Shown here piece by piece: positions 22,774 through 30,337 of a DNA stretch of 33,258 nt. The stretch spans positions 31,155 through 64,412 of the forward strand of contig NZ_AXVJ01000064.1 of NCBI RefSeq assembly GCF_000482465.1, in the 5' to 3' direction. The notes beneath the pieces were generated by a model, which did not search any database, was not told the origin of the DNA, and worked only from the letters and a program-made list of their open reading frames with translations. Origin of the DNA: Runella limosa DSM 17973. Its GTDB lineage: Bacteria > Bacteroidota > Bacteroidia > Cytophagales > Spirosomataceae. Position numbers and translations under genes: made by a program. Each line of letters opens with the position of its first letter. Position 1 is the first letter of the stretch.

Positions 22774-23628
22774 ATGCTTACGATTGAATCTTTTGCCGAT
22801 GTAGCCGCCCGCTACCAAGTTTTTTTCTTTGATGCGTTTGGGGTACTCAAAAACTCCCACGGGCTTATTCCTGGGATTCCCGATACGTTTGCGTATTTGA
22901 GAGAGAACCAAAAGCAGTTTTACATTTTGACCAACGACGCTTCGCGTAGCCCCCAACAGCTCGCCGAATCGTATTGGCGAATGGGACTGATGGACATCAC
23001 CCCCGACAACATTATTTCGTCAGGAATGTTGGCAAGAGAGTATTTGGAATTAAAAGTAAATCAGGGAACGGTGGCGTATTTGGGAACAGAGGATTCTGCC
23101 CATTACATCGAATCTTCGGAACGCAAAGCCCTATCCATCAGCGAACTAAACCTAGATGCCATTGGTGATATAAACGCCCTTGTGATGCTCGACGATGAAG
23201 GTTTTGATTGGAACACCGACCTCAACAAAGCTACTAATTTGCTCCGACGACGCAATATCCCCGTGATTGTGGCCAATACTGACGCTACTTATCCTACGTC
23301 CAAAACCCAAGTCGCGATTGCCATCGGTGGCGTAGCCGATATGCTTGAGAGCATCGTTGGCAAGCAGTTTATTCGTTTTGGAAAACCTGATGCTCAAATG
23401 TTTATGTTTGCCTACGAGCGGGTGATGGAGCAAAATCCTGCGCTCGGTAAAAAGGACATCGTAATGATTGGCGATACACTCCGCACCGACATTTCTGGAG
23501 GGAATAAATTTGGGCTTGATACGGTGCTGGTACTAACAGGAAACATCCCCGCCGAAGACGCCGAAATCCGCATTCGCAGTACAGGTATCATTCCTACTTA
23601 CGTGTGTGAATCAGCCGTTATTGGTTAA
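22774..23628 (+). CDS. HAD-IIA phosphatase (TIGR01459-like)
   Basis: A 284-residue HAD-superfamily hydrolase with the C2a cap (NagD-like subclass). Motif I is FFFDAFGVLKNSHG (Asp20 nucleophile); motif II ILTNDASRSPQ; motif III FGKPDAQMFMFA with the lysine; motif IV MIGDTLRTDISGGNKFG. The second residue of the usual DxD is hydrophobic (D-A-F), as in a subset of IIA members. The substrate is unknown; NagD-type enzymes take nucleotides and sugar phosphates. Its stop overlaps that of the convergent monooxygenase by the palindrome TTAA. It follows the kinase after a 66-base gap that contains a palindrome. Confidence 0.85.
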   Translation: MLTIESFADVAARYQVFFFDAFGVLKNSHGLIPGIPDTFAYLRENQKQFYILTNDASRSPQQLAESYWRMGLMDITPDNIISSGMLAREYLELKVNQGTVAYLGTEDSAHYIESSERKALSISELNLDAIGDINALVMLDDEGFDWNTDLNKATNLLRRRNIPVIVANTDATYPTSKTQVAIAIGGVADMLESIVGKQFIRFGKPDAQMFMFAYERVMEQNPALGKKDIVMIGDTLRTDISGGNKFGLDTVLVLTGNIPAEDAEIRIRSTGIIPTYVCESAVIG

Positions 23629-24923
23629 ATTCCGTTTCGCCTTAGTTCTCGTTCAATGGTTTCTTTGTACAAATAAAAATCGACCTGAAACGTATGCCTA
23701 GGCGAAGCGTTGTAACGATGCTTCATCTGCTGCGTATCGCGTTCGATGTCTTTTGTCATGGAAGAAACATCAGGCAAACGGCAAGTGCCTTTTATCAATT
23801 TAGCGATCCATTTGGCTTGAATTTCGGCCAAGGGCATGATGGCGCCCAATGGCTGAATTAATCCCACAAAAAATAGGTTAGGCCAGTCGGGATGTATTAC
23901 TTTTTTGTACAACCGAAATTCGTTGTTCGCACTCACTTCAAATGCCTTGTCTTTCAAAAACGGGAACGTCGCTTTGTAGCCCGTTGCATATACAATCAAG
24001 TCATACGTTTCGGAAGTCCCGTCTTCAAAAACAACTTCTTTTCCCCGAAACTCCTTGATATTAGGCTTATAATCAATCAAACCTCGCCCACTCAGATTGA
24101 GCAACTCCTGCGACACCGTCGGGTGTTCTTGCAAGGGTGGGCGCTTAGGAAGCGGTACGCCGTACGCCTCTTGGCGACCTCGGGCAAGCAAAAGGGATAC
24201 TTTGAGCAAATACCGCTGCACTGATAACGGTAATTTGGCCGTTAGGGGATTGGCCAAACTATCGAAGGGTTTGCTCAAAATCCAGTTCGGCAAAATGTAC
24301 GCCCCGCTTCGCGTTGAAATCGTCACCCGACCCGAATGGAGCTTGGCAGCCTCACAAGCGATGTCCACGGCGGAGTTTCCAATACCCACAATCAGTATAT
24401 TTTTGTACATGATTTGCTCAGGCACGCGGTAATGGTGCACGTGCAGAACCTCGCCCGTAAAGCTTCCCGCAAAAGGTGGATCGGGAAAACGCGGGTTCCA
24501 ATGGTGACCGTTGGCGACAATGACGTGGGCGTATTCTTTTACCGCTCCTTGGTCAGTTGTAACTTTAAATAAGCCATTGGAAGTCCGTTCAACTTCGGCA
24601 ATCCCTGTATTGAAAGTAATTGAATTTCGCAGGCCAAAATGGTCAGCATATTCTTCAAAATACTTAATAATCTGAGAATGGTGCGGAAACATGGGCAAAT
24701 CACGCGTGAGGGGATAATCGCTGTACGCCATGATTTCGCGGTTGGTGTTGATGTGCAACGACCGATACGCCGACGACATTTGGTTGTCGTTGTTGTACCG
24801 CCAATTTCCGCCAATATCAGAGCCTTTTTCAAAACAATCATAGCTAATTCCAAGGTCTTTGAGGGCCTTCGCCGCTGCCATTCCTGAGGAACCTGCCCCG
24901 ATGATACACGCTTGCTTTTGCAT
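23625..24923 (-). CDS. Flavin-containing monooxygenase
   Basis: A 432-residue FMO-type flavoprotein using FAD and NADPH. Seen: the FAD dinucleotide motif IIGAGSSGMAAAKAL (7-21), the FMO fingerprint FTGEVLHVHHYR (FxGxxxHxxxY), the NADPH motif NILIVGIGNSAVDIA, and VYATGYKATFPFL near the C-terminus. The Tyr-Arg ending in the fingerprint favours an FMO over a Baeyer-Villiger enzyme. The substrate may be an amine, sulfide or similar nucleophile. ATG 24923 gives the correct N-terminus; eight further codons lie upstream in frame. It starts 2 bases after the GDSL hydrolase gene, so the two are one operon. Confidence 0.93.
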   Translation of the reverse strand: MQKQACIIGAGSSGMAAAKALKDLGISYDCFEKGSDIGGNWRYNNDNQMSSAYRSLHINTNREIMAYSDYPLTRDLPMFPHHSQIIKYFEEYADHFGLRNSITFNTGIAEVERTSNGLFKVTTDQGAVKEYAHVIVANGHHWNPRFPDPPFAGSFTGEVLHVHHYRVPEQIMYKNILIVGIGNSAVDIACEAAKLHSGRVTISTRSGAYILPNWILSKPFDSLANPLTAKLPLSVQRYLLKVSLLLARGRQEAYGVPLPKRPPLQEHPTVSQELLNLSGRGLIDYKPNIKEFRGKEVVFEDGTSETYDLIVYATGYKATFPFLKDKAFEVSANNEFRLYKKVIHPDWPNLFFVGLIQPLGAIMPLAEIQAKWIAKLIKGTCRLPDVSSMTKDIERDTQQMKHRYNASPRHTFQVDFYLYKETIERELRRNGI

Positions 24924-24925
24924 AA

Positions 24926-25783
24926 TTATTCCGATTTTTTTAACCAACTTTCAACCAAAGAGGCAATCATTGCCGCTCCTCGGGTATTAAAATGCAAGTT
25001 ATCTTGGCTCAAATCCATGCCGTGCGACAGGCAGATTTTATCCCAATCTTGGCCTAGAATCTCGTGTTTAACCACGCTCATATAGACCAATTTTAGGGTA
25101 TCGTCGTAGGTGTATTGGAGTTTTTTGGGGTGCTGTTCCAAAAATGCTTTCATTCGTTCCCGAACGGGCAAATACGTCAACTTTTCGCGCTCCGCCGTTT
25201 GTTTAATAAATTCACTGTAACGATCGGCTTTCGCATTGGCTTCGTTTTGAAGGTCTTCACCCATAATAGGCAATGAGATTAGGGCAATTTGGGCGTTGGT
25301 TTCGGTCGTTAAGCGCCGCACAATTTCGTTGTAGTTCCGCTGATAGCCCTCAAAATCAGGGGTTACATTTTTGGCTATTTTTTTGAACTGATAATAACTG
25401 TTTAAGGCCGCTTTGCTCATGGTAGCATTGACATCGTTGGTACCAATTAGCAGCGTTACGTAATCGGGCTTTGTTGCAATGATTTCGTCCAAACGCTCCA
25501 AAAGAGTATAAGATAGATCGGAATTTACCCCCGCATTGTAAAAAAAATAGGGTTCGCCCAGCCAACGTTCGAGCATATCAACGTAGTTGACGCTGACATT
25601 TCCGTGCGTTATGCTATCGCCCACGCACACCACCCCTTTTTTACCCGCAGCTTCTGTCAGTGGAACTTGTCCTTTTTTAGGAAAATGGTCAGGACGGTGG
25701 TAGCGAATTTTACGTTCGAGGTATTTATAAATCAGAAAAATAAGCAGTAATAAACTACCAACAACAACCAAGAATACGCTCAT
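24926..25783 (-). CDS. Membrane-anchored SGNH/GDSL hydrolase
   Basis: A 285-residue SGNH-fold esterase or lipase-type hydrolase with an N-terminal transmembrane anchor (about 4-20). The four conserved blocks are intact: VVCVGDSITHGN (Ser57 nucleophile), Asn83-Gly85 in NAG, GTND (114-117), and DNLHFN with Asp261 and His264. The catalytic domain should face the periplasm. Substrates in this family are acyl or acetyl esters. It is followed after 2 bases by the flavin monooxygenase, implying a joint function I cannot identify. Confidence 0.88.
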   Translation of the reverse strand: MSVFLVVVGSLLLLIFLIYKYLERKIRYHRPDHFPKKGQVPLTEAAGKKGVVCVGDSITHGNVSVNYVDMLERWLGEPYFFYNAGVNSDLSYTLLERLDEIIATKPDYVTLLIGTNDVNATMSKAALNSYYQFKKIAKNVTPDFEGYQRNYNEIVRRLTTETNAQIALISLPIMGEDLQNEANAKADRYSEFIKQTAEREKLTYLPVRERMKAFLEQHPKKLQYTYDDTLKLVYMSVVKHEILGQDWDKICLSHGMDLSQDNLHFNTRGAAMIASLVESWLKKSE

Positions 25784-25828
25784 AAAAACAAATTAATACA
25801 TTGACAATGATAAAGTTACACAAACTTT

Positions 25829-27697
25829 TTAATTGGCACATCCTTTTCCGACAACGGCTTTAAAGTTGCTATTTTTTTCGGCGGTAAAACCTGGCTGTAG
25901 CGTAATTGAGTTTTTGGCATCGTAGGTAATAGTAGCGCCTGCTTTTACCGTGTTCACGCCTGTAATGGCGTTGGAAGCTTTCACCTCCCCTACTGTTCCT
26001 GCATTAAAAGTAGTCGCTACGGTCACATTCTGTGCGCAGACAGTTACTTGGTATGAACTCGAAATCGAAGCGCAACTTCCAATGCTACAGGTAGCTGAAT
26101 AAGTTGTGGTTTGTGATGGATGCTGAACAATGCTATTGCCTATCAAACCTGCCGACCATGACACGGTTCCTGCACATCCCTGAGAGAACAAAGTCACTTC
26201 TTGCCCAGCAGATACTGTAGATGCCGTTGACGTAATGGTCGGGGGTTGGGGAGGCAATGCTGGAACGGTGACCATTTGGCTCAAGATAATATTACCAGAA
26301 GCATCTTTCAAATACACCCGATAGTTTCCACTTCCAACGTTCACCGTCTGACTGGATGAAAAAGAAGTCGAAATAGCCCCATTTCCATTGACCCAAAAAT
26401 ACTGGTAACCACTTGGAGCAGTAATCGAATACGTGTTATTCAAACAACTGAGGGTCAGCGAGGGGGGCGTTGTAGCGCTGTAGGGAGTCGCGTTGGTAAA
26501 AAACGAATTATCCAACGCACTATTCCACCGCGATGCCAGCTCAGAGACAGCTTGTTGGCCATTGGTCAAATTTTCAAGGTGGGCGCCATCAGGGCGAGGC
26601 GTCTGTAGATTATCGGTTTCGGGGCCTGCAAAAATTTTATCTCCAGGGTTTATTGTAAGATTTTGGCCTGAAATGATGTTGGCATCCGCTACACTAAAGT
26701 AAGAAGCCCTTGATACTACCCAAGGAAGCATAATTTTACCCGAATGATTACGCGAGCGACTGATTACATATTGTAGGCTATCGCGGTATTCATTGGCCGA
26801 AGTATTATCGTTGGGGTCGGCATTGTTATTTTTGTGCGTATCTGACTCACCCTGGTGCCACAGCACTGCTCTCACTCCAAACATTGACCCATAATAATTT
26901 AAAGCTTTTCGCAAATAATTATACGGAAAATTAGGATTTCCCGCGTACAAAATCCCCACATGGACATTCACCGAAGGAAGTCCATCTGCACTTCGGCTCC
27001 AATTCCCTACCGAAGAACCATTGGCGGCAGCATTAAAAAACATAACGGGCACATTATATCGCGCTATGATTGCATCTCCGAGTTCTCCCCAAGCCCAAGG
27101 AGATATTCCGTTAGGGGCAATTGCCAACCCTGCCCCTGCGTTGTTCAAAGTCGAAATCACGGGAAAAGGTGGATCCACATTCTGGCAAGTTCCGCTGGGG
27201 CACGGCAATGTCCAATTGACGTACTTTACACGGCCTTGTCCATCTGAGGAGGCTTTTGCCCCATGATTATCGACACCTTGGGCATTGGACTGCCCCGCAA
27301 CTACAAACACCTCACCTACCCCTACCCTCGACAATGTGGCCGTTTGAACCACATTATTAAATAAAATCGAGCGCACTTCGAGGGTGTACCAGCCGCCCAA
27401 CACACTAAACAAACTTCCCGAAAAAATTCCACCAGAAGGATTAATATGGATAGCTGTCCAATCAATATTTTGACCACCACTAACGGCAACGAGTCGAGCC
27501 TCTATGCGATCGACCGCGCCCGTGTAACTCCCTCCTACGTGAATCGTTGCTAGGTTAGACGCATTCCGTTGAAAAATAGCACCGTCAAACGGAAAAGAAA
27601 TAGATAATTGTGCCCATAAATGCAGCGAACTGCCGCACAGCAGACAAAGACAGAAAACGACCTTTTTCCAAGGGTTCTCACAGTAGAAGAAAAACAT
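25829..27697 (-). CDS. Secreted sialate-O-acetylesterase-like protein with C-terminal surface domains
   Basis: A 622-residue secreted protein with a signal peptide (about 11-30). Residues about 30-125 are a beta-rich N-terminal domain; about 126-410 form the SASA (sialate O-acetylesterase) SGNH domain with VFVVAGQSNAQG (Ser137), VRAVLWHQGESD, and RPDGAHLE containing the Asp-x-x-His. The C-terminal third holds two Ig-like or beta modules (about 420-560) and a last segment (GATITYDAKNSITLQPGFTA, then a final cysteine) of the '3-coathanger stack' type common in Bacteroidota surface proteins. Candidate targets are acetylated polysaccharides. It lies 45 bases upstream of the GDSL hydrolase gene, same strand. 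Confidence 0.85.
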   Translation of the reverse strand: MFFFYCENPWKKVVFCLCLLCGSSLHLWAQLSISFPFDGAIFQRNASNLATIHVGGSYTGAVDRIEARLVAVSGGQNIDWTAIHINPSGGIFSGSLFSVLGGWYTLEVRSILFNNVVQTATLSRVGVGEVFVVAGQSNAQGVDNHGAKASSDGQGRVKYVNWTLPCPSGTCQNVDPPFPVISTLNNAGAGLAIAPNGISPWAWGELGDAIIARYNVPVMFFNAAANGSSVGNWSRSADGLPSVNVHVGILYAGNPNFPYNYLRKALNYYGSMFGVRAVLWHQGESDTHKNNNADPNDNTSANEYRDSLQYVISRSRNHSGKIMLPWVVSRASYFSVADANIISGQNLTINPGDKIFAGPETDNLQTPRPDGAHLENLTNGQQAVSELASRWNSALDNSFFTNATPYSATTPPSLTLSCLNNTYSITAPSGYQYFWVNGNGAISTSFSSSQTVNVGSGNYRVYLKDASGNIILSQMVTVPALPPQPPTITSTASTVSAGQEVTLFSQGCAGTVSWSAGLIGNSIVQHPSQTTTYSATCSIGSCASISSSYQVTVCAQNVTVATTFNAGTVGEVKASNAITGVNTVKAGATITYDAKNSITLQPGFTAEKNSNFKAVVGKGCAN

Positions 27698-27813
27698 TTT
27701 AAAAGGTATTTGTAGGGTTTATGGTGCTGTTTGTCTTATACTCAACATACCGTTGCAAATTGCTTTTTTTTAACGAAAAACCTATAACTAACTTCTCAAA
27801 TTCTTTTCTCACA

Positions 27814-27821
27814 TATTTTTG
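27814..27821 (+). promoter_or_regulatory. -7 element (TATTTTTG) of beta-phosphoglucomutase
   Basis: TATTTTTG matches TAnnTTTG 25 bases before the ATG at 27847. There is no exact -33 TTG in place. Confidence 0.5.
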
Positions 27822-27846
27822 CACCTCACAAAACCTATGTTGCACG

Positions 27847-28506
27847 ATGCAAGCATTTCTTTTCGACCTCGACGGGGTCATTGTAGATACCGCCCACTTT
27901 CACTACCAAGCTTGGCGGCGGTTGGCCAACGAAAAATTGGGGTTTGATATTTCAGAAGAGTTCAATGAAAGCCTCAAAGGAATCAGTCGTACCGAATCGC
28001 TCGACCGCATTCTTGCTCACGGCGGTGTCTCCCTCGACGATGTGACCAAAGAAGCCTACGCCACCCTCAAAAATCAGTGGTACGTAGAACTTGTTAACCA
28101 AATGACCCCTGCCGATATCCTTCCTGGAATCATTGAATTTTTGGCACAAACACGAGCTGATGGGATAAAAATTGCCCTTGGCTCGGTGAGTAAAAATGCC
28201 AAACCCATTTTGGAACATATTGGTATTTTATCCGCTTTTGATGCCATTATCGACGGTACCAAAATCTCCAAAGGAAAGCCCGATCCCGAAGTTTTTTTAA
28301 AAGGAGCCGAAGAGCTCGGAATCTCGCCTAGCGAGTGCGTAGTGTTTGAAGATGCCGTTGCGGGGATTGAAGCAGGACTACGTGCAGGTATGAAAACAGT
28401 CGGAATAGGGCAAGCTGAGGTACTTACCAAAGCCGATATAGTCCGTTCTGACCTGAACAACTTCACTCCCAATGAGTTAAAAAAAATCTTGTTCTCCGAA
28501 CAATAA
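27847..28506 (+). CDS. pgmB: Beta-phosphoglucomutase
   Basis: HAD-superfamily mutase interconverting beta-glucose 1-phosphate and glucose 6-phosphate in maltose and trehalose breakdown. 219 residues from ATG 27847. QAFLFDLDGVIVDTAHFHYQ (Asp7 nucleophile, Asp9 acid/base), SLKGISRTESLDRIL (cap, the beta-PGM signature), LGSVSKNAKPILE, SKGKPDPEVFL and FEDAVAGIEAGLRAG. The KGISR cap motif separates it from general phosphatases. A glycoside phosphorylase usually accompanies pgmB; none is seen here. A longer frame upstream to 27721 covers the promoter and is rejected. Confidence 0.92.
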   Translation: MQAFLFDLDGVIVDTAHFHYQAWRRLANEKLGFDISEEFNESLKGISRTESLDRILAHGGVSLDDVTKEAYATLKNQWYVELVNQMTPADILPGIIEFLAQTRADGIKIALGSVSKNAKPILEHIGILSAFDAIIDGTKISKGKPDPEVFLKGAEELGISPSECVVFEDAVAGIEAGLRAGMKTVGIGQAEVLTKADIVRSDLNNFTPNELKKILFSEQ

Positions 28507-28543
28507 ATCCAAAAATAGCACCCAAAAAAAAGACAGGATTTTT

Positions 28544-28574
28544 TTTGGATTAAATTGTTTTCTATCTATATTTG
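28544..28574 (+). promoter_or_regulatory. Consensus promoter with no conventional gene downstream
   Basis: TTTG (28544-28547), 19 bases, TATATTTG (28567-28574), among the best promoter matches in the window. The next plus-strand signal is an intrinsic terminator 31 bases later, so the product should be a very short transcript. Confidence 0.65.
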
Positions 28575-28580
28575 CACAAC

Positions 28581-28636
28581 TAATAATGGTGTGGATATAG
28601 TCGGAAAGCTGTTCGAGGATTTCGAACAGCTTTTTT
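28581..28636 (+). ncRNA. Candidate small RNA
   Basis: A predicted transcript of about 55 nt between the consensus promoter (28544-28574) and the hairpin terminator (28605-28636). Expected start about 28,581. It includes a minimal reading frame ATG-GTG-TGG-ATA-TAG (28586-28600), which may be chance. Both flanking genes are accounted for: pgmB ends 74 bases before and prfC ends on the other strand with its own terminator. No homology or expression evidence is available to me. Confidence 0.35.
28605..28636 (+). terminator. Intrinsic terminator of the candidate small RNA
   Basis: A 12-bp perfect stem (28605-28616 and 28622-28633) with loop ggatt and a run of six Ts ending at 28636 on the plus strand only, so it acts rightward. 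It could also serve pgmB, which ends 99 bases upstream. Confidence 0.85.
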
Positions 28637-28670
28637 ATTTTTCATTTTGCTTCGTCTACTGAATAACATA

Positions 28671-28697
28671 AAAAAAGCGGGGATTTGCCCCGCTTTT
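28671..28697 (-). terminator. Intrinsic terminator of prfC
   Basis: Arms 28673-28682 and 28688-28697 (aaaagcgggg and its complement, 5-base loop) followed on the minus strand by Ts, starting 3 bases beyond the prfC stop. Confidence 0.88.
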
Positions 28698-28699
28698 GA

Positions 28700-30295
28700 T
28701 TAACCTGCCGTTACTTTAAATTCTGATGTGGTATGGAATTGAATGTCGGGATTATTGTCTCGATTCATCCGAACCATCCATTCCGAATCAGCTAAAAACA
28801 CTGGGTTGTCGTCTTTGTCGTACCCAATTTGGGTTCCTTTCAAACGGATATATTCTTGTATTTTCTTAGGGTCTTCGCTGGTAATCCAACATGCCCGCGA
28901 GGTGTTCATCGGTATCCAACGGCATTTGGCACCATACTCGTGTTCAAGGCGGTACTGGATTACTTCAAATTGAAGCTCTCCCACTGTACCTACTACTTTC
29001 CGATTTCCAGGTTGTACCGTAAACAACTGCGCCACCCCTTCGTCGGTCAACTGCTGAATGCCTTTTTCCAACTGCTTCGATTTCATAGGGTCAAGGTTGA
29101 TCAACTCTTTGAAAATCTCGGGTGAAAAACTGGGAATCCCCGCGTATTGTAGGTCTTCTCCTTCCGTCAACGTATCTCCAATCTTAAATGTCCCTGTGTC
29201 GTACAAACCAATCACGTCGCCAGGAAATCCTTCCTCTACAACTTCTTTAGCAGAAGCCATAAAGCTATAAGGGTTAGAAAAACGCACCGATTTGTCTAAG
29301 CGCGTATGGTGGTAAAATTTGCCTCGCTCAAAAATCCCTGAACATACCCTTAAAAACGCAATACGATCACGGTGACGCGGGTCAATGTTGGCGTGAATTT
29401 TAAACACAAAACCCGTAAATTTCTTTTCGAGTGGATCGACCGAACGCACGTTCGTTAGGCGCGCCGCAGGAAGTGGAGAAATTTGGCAAAATGCCTCCAA
29501 AAGCTCACGTACACCAAAATTGTTGACCGCACTTCCAAAAAACACGGGCGCTACTTTACCCGACAAATACGTATCTCGGTTAAAGGTATCATACACGCCT
29601 TCGATAAGCTCTACATCTTCGCGCAGTTGATTGGCATCGCGCTCACCTACTTTTTGGTCAAGCTCCGACGAATCTAATTCCAACAAAGCCACGTCATCTT
29701 CCACCTTCGTTTTGTTGACTTTGAAGAAATACATTTGTTTCTCCAACAAGTGATACACTCCTTTGAAGGTAGCTCCCCCATTGACGGGCCACGTCAATGG
29801 GCGCACTTTGAGGTTGAGTTTTTGTTCCAATTCATCCAATAAATCAAACGGGTTTTGTCCTTCGCGGTCCATTTTATTGATGAATATAATCACTGGGGTA
29901 TCTCGCATCCGACACACTTCCATGAGGCGTTCAGTTTGTTCCTCTACCCCTTTTACGCAGTCAATCACCAAAATTACCGAATCCACAGCCGTCAGGGTAC
30001 GGTAGGTATCTTCGGCAAAGTCTTTGTGACCTGGCGTATCTAGGATATTGATAAGCAGGTCATTATATTCAAACGTCATTACCGACGTAGCTACCGAGAT
30101 ACCACGTTGTTTCTCGATTTCCATAAAGTCGGAAGTGGCCGTTTTCTTAATTTTATTGGATTTAACAGCACCCGCCGTTTGGATTGCTCCCCCAAAAAGT
30201 AGCAACTTTTCGGTAAGCGTCGTTTTCCCAGCATCGGGGTGACTAATGATCGCAAACGTGCGCCGTTTGGCGATTTCTTGTTCTATTTTTGACAT
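28700..30295 (-). CDS. prfC: Peptide chain release factor 3
   Basis: RF3 is a GTPase that recycles RF1 and RF2 from the ribosome after peptide release. 531 residues from ATG 30295, close to the usual 529. The G1 loop is SHPDAGKTT (18-26); G3 [18 protein letters not shown]4 [12 protein letters not shown]; the switch I segment is in the [19 protein letters not shown] region. The C-terminal half with [21 protein letters not shown] is typical of RF3, not EF-G. An in-frame extension to 30328 adds eleven unlike residues. A -7 element lies 31 bases upstream. Confidence 0.97.
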   Translation of the reverse strand: MSKIEQEIAKRRTFAIISHPDAGKTTLTEKLLLFGGAIQTAGAVKSNKIKKTATSDFMEIEKQRGISVATSVMTFEYNDLLINILDTPGHKDFAEDTYRTLTAVDSVILVIDCVKGVEEQTERLMEVCRMRDTPVIIFINKMDREGQNPFDLLDELEQKLNLKVRPLTWPVNGGATFKGVYHLLEKQMYFFKVNKTKVEDDVALLELDSSELDQKVGERDANQLREDVELIEGVYDTFNRDTYLSGKVAPVFFGSAVNNFGVRELLEAFCQISPLPAARLTNVRSVDPLEKKFTGFVFKIHANIDPRHRDRIAFLRVCSGIFERGKFYHHTRLDKSVRFSNPYSFMASAKEVVEEGFPGDVIGLYDTGTFKIGDTLTEGEDLQYAGIPSFSPEIFKELINLDPMKSKQLEKGIQQLTDEGVAQLFTVQPGNRKVVGTVGELQFEVIQYRLEHEYGAKCRWIPMNTSRACWITSEDPKKIQEYIRLKGTQIGYDKDDNPVFLADSEWMVRMNRDNNPDIQFHTTSEFKVTAG

Positions 30296-30325
30296 AATGA
30301 ATGAGTGCATTCGATAAAAAGTCCG

Positions 30326-30333
30326 CAAAGTTA
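30326..30333 (-). promoter_or_regulatory. -7 element (TAACTTTG) of prfC
   Basis: Minus-strand TAACTTTG matches TAnnTTTG, 30 bases before the prfC ATG. No -33 TTG at the right spacing. Confidence 0.4.
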
Positions 30334-30337
30334 CGGC

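Noticed and set aside
28074-28472. 132-codon minus-strand frame
   Set aside because: Antisense shadow of pgmB with no family features.
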